Assembly (NCBI GenBank): GCA_017470905.1
Contig: JAFUXL010000004.1
Span: 112,705 to 176,704, forward strand
Source of the DNA: Ruminococcus sp.
Lineage (GTDB): Bacteria; Bacillota; Clostridia; Oscillospirales; Ruminococcaceae
Direction of reading: 5' to 3'
Length of the DNA: 64,000 nt
Below are positions 62,235 to 64,000 of this stretch, piece by piece (the stretch's first letter is position 1; the number at the start of each line of letters is the position of its first letter). The notes beneath the pieces were generated by a model. The model had not been told where the DNA came from. It did no database searches and was given only the letters and a program-made list of their open reading frames with translations. The translations under genes and the position numbers were made by a program.

Positions 62235-63869
62235 ATGGCTGATATGAATGAATGGGGAAATAACAGCAGTGCCGACAGCGTGTCGGGCGTTGAAAATGTC
62301 ACAAAAGGCAAAAAAGGCAAGAAAATCGCAATAATAAGCGCATCAGTCCTCGCTGTCGCAGCAGGCGGCGGCGCAGTTGCATACAATACTTCCGACTATG
62401 TTAAAAATCAGGTTAAGCTCCGCATGATGAAGCCTGAAAAATATTATGCCTGGGTCAATGAGGAGAACGCTCAGGAATATGCCGCAAAGGTAAGGGAAAA
62501 TTACGAGAAGTCAATCGAAAAGATGAAAGACGGTCAGAGTGCGGAGGTCGCTCTTAAATATGACGTGAGCGACGATATTAAGAATTACCTTATCGATGAT
62601 TTGGGCTTTGAATACGGTGAGGACGATGAAGTCGATATGGTTATCGACATAATCAAAAATATAGGCTCGATTGAAGTCGGTTCGGGCACAGCCGTAAAAC
62701 AGGGCGATATAAGCGGAAATATGTACCTCAGTCTCAATGATGACAAGCTTGTTACGCTTGATTACGCTATGGCTGACGGTGCGGCAGAGATGTTCATGCG
62801 CATACCCGAACTCACGGAACGCTGGCTCGGCATGAATATCGAGGATTCCCTTGAAGATACATACATGGACGATGAAACCCGTGCAATTATGGACGCTTAC
62901 AAGGAATTGTTCAAAGACCCTGAGTCCTTTATCTCTCCCGAAGAGCTGGAGAATATGATAATAAGATACACAAAGATATGGAACAACTCGGTAGGCGAAG
63001 TTCAGCTTGAAAAGAGCGAGGACATTGCAATCGGTGACATAAACGTGAATTATACCGTAATATCTGCGGAGCTTACGGACGATAAAATGGTCGAAATTAC
63101 GGAGAATTTCATCAATGAGGCTAAAAATGACGAGGTTCTTAAAAGAGTGATTGTCGATAAAATGCAGGCTATGACCGAGGACGAATACACTTCACAGCTT
63201 GATGAAATCGTAAGCGAAATAAAGGAACAGGCAGGAGACGAAACGGCGGTATTGGAGACTTATGTCGACCCCAAGGGCGTTATAAGGGGCTGCTCGCTCA
63301 AATCGGAAGATGCGGATATTGACTCAAGATATATTATAGGTCTCGAAGGCGACCAGGTAAGAGGCGAGGCTTATATTTTCGAGGACGGCGAGGAGATTTT
63401 CAGAGCCGACCTTAACGCAGTTGACAGCGGTGATAAATACACGGGAAATATGGACATCACGGCAGAGGGCGAAACGGTAAGCGTTGAATTTACCGATTTT
63501 GAGGTGGTTGACGAGGAAAATGGCTTTGTCAGCGGAGATATGACGCTTATCATTCCCGATGTTGACCCCATAGCACTTAACTTTACTTCGGACGGCTCGT
63601 CAATGTCGGTTTCAACCGATGTAACGGTCGAGGATATGAATATAGGCAAATTTACTTTCAGAATTTCGGCAGATGCAGGCAATGCTCCCGAAATTCCGGG
63701 CAGTGACGGTGCATATATGATAGACCCCGAAAATTTCGAGTCTCTTGCGGATTATGTAAGTCAGGAGGACACGGAAAACTTCGTGAGAACTATATGCACA
63801 AAGATAGGCTTTGACGATGAATTTTCGGACGCTGTCGCAAAGAGTGCCGTGTCGGGACTTTATCAGTAA
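62235..63869 (+). CDS. Single-pass membrane protein with large extracellular domain, unknown
   Basis: 544 aa; ATG 62235 follows AAGGAGGGG. A short basic cytoplasmic part (about 1-35), one membrane helix (IAIISASVLAVAAGGGAVAY), then an acidic, Asp/Glu-rich outside domain of about 480 residues with alternating helix and strand. No catalytic motif seen. It resembles uncharacterised surface proteins of Clostridia. No operon partner in the window; the last bases (63964-63969, TTGACA) may start the next promoter. Confidence 0.65.
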   Translation: MADMNEWGNNSSADSVSGVENVTKGKKGKKIAIISASVLAVAAGGGAVAYNTSDYVKNQVKLRMMKPEKYYAWVNEENAQEYAAKVRENYEKSIEKMKDGQSAEVALKYDVSDDIKNYLIDDLGFEYGEDDEVDMVIDIIKNIGSIEVGSGTAVKQGDISGNMYLSLNDDKLVTLDYAMADGAAEMFMRIPELTERWLGMNIEDSLEDTYMDDETRAIMDAYKELFKDPESFISPEELENMIIRYTKIWNNSVGEVQLEKSEDIAIGDINVNYTVISAELTDDKMVEITENFINEAKNDEVLKRVIVDKMQAMTEDEYTSQLDEIVSEIKEQAGDETAVLETYVDPKGVIRGCSLKSEDADIDSRYIIGLEGDQVRGEAYIFEDGEEIFRADLNAVDSGDKYTGNMDITAEGETVSVEFTDFEVVDEENGFVSGDMTLIIPDVDPIALNFTSDGSSMSVSTDVTVEDMNIGKFTFRISADAGNAPEIPGSDGAYMIDPENFESLADYVSQEDTENFVRTICTKIGFDDEFSDAVAKSAVSGLYQ

Positions 63870-64000
63870 TTTACCGTGTTCGGGACTAACTGTCGAAATG
63901 CTTAATTTTTCCGGGAAAATTAGGTTGATTTGAACAAATTTTCGATACTTTTTGCAAAAGTACTTGACAAATCACAAAAAGTATATTACACACACACACA

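Noticed and set aside
63964-64000. Promoter and CA repeat at the right edge
   Set aside because: TTGACA is present, but no good -10 box at the right distance can be seen before the window ends.

Overview
The window looks like a chromosome segment of a fibre-degrading Clostridia/Oscillospirales bacterium, most likely a Ruminococcus of the flavefaciens/champanellensis kind. The main evidence is three secreted polysaccharidases (GH74, GH9, GH10) ending in Ruminococcus-type dockerins (GDANLDGKVTISDAV... ...GVTGKDAA), Thr-rich linkers, BspA-like leucine-rich proteins, and Firmicutes-type division, spore and tRNA-modification genes. Species assignment is inference.

Layout. 1-6749 (+): a compact tailed-phage head cassette (small and large terminase, portal, capsid, prohead protease, connector/tail-end genes). 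No integrase, tape measure or lysis gene is visible, and it stops at a terminator. 6863-10239 (-): two BspA-like repeat surface proteins. 10479-13145 (+): GH74 xyloglucanase with dockerin. 13192-19839 (-): two RadC-like proteins, an AraC regulator, RqcH/NFACT, an RlmA-like methyltransferase, a TrmK-Nif3 fusion and a zinc ribbon. 19940-37090 (-): a rearranged division/cell-wall cluster in transcription order rsmH, ftsL, class B PBP with PASTA, murE, mraY, ftsW, murG, murA, ftsQ, ftsZ, followed by four coiled-coil proteins. Three of these carry a repeated DivIVA-like N-terminal motif; the fourth ends like FtsZ. mraZ, murD, murF and ftsA are not here. 37620-41478 (-): a SpoIID-domain protein and two class B sortases. 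41720-44381 (-): a cysteine desulfurase, an unknown small protein and ThiI, a 4-thiouridine operon.

44480-47138 (+) is the most unusual region. About 1.1 kb of non-coding sequence holds five clear hairpin units and one degenerate unit sharing GGCACTTACAGCAAT...GTGCCTTG, with covarying closing stems and a duplicated promoter block. They sit directly upstream of a protein with a TROVE/DUF2828-like N-terminal half and a complete MIDAS von Willebrand A domain. I read this as a candidate Ro60/Y-RNA-like ribonucleoprotein locus with a multi-copy RNA array.

47252-52482: EcsC-like gene, GH9-dockerin and GH10-dockerin. 52733-56312: germination protease, ribosomal protein S20, a secreted protein whose C-terminal dockerin is cut by an in-frame TAG exactly where its paralogues have Gln, and a CarD-like regulator behind an attenuator-like hairpin. 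56351-59725: asparagine synthetase, then a SAM-I riboswitch and metK. 59724-61604: an ABC exporter gene bracketed by 25-bp near-perfect inverted repeats, whose best start lies out of frame behind an A10 tract. 61644-61972: tRNA-His, tRNA-Arg and tRNA-Gly. 62235-63869: an unknown single-pass membrane protein.

All functional calls rest on reading the translated sequence. No search or structure prediction was run.
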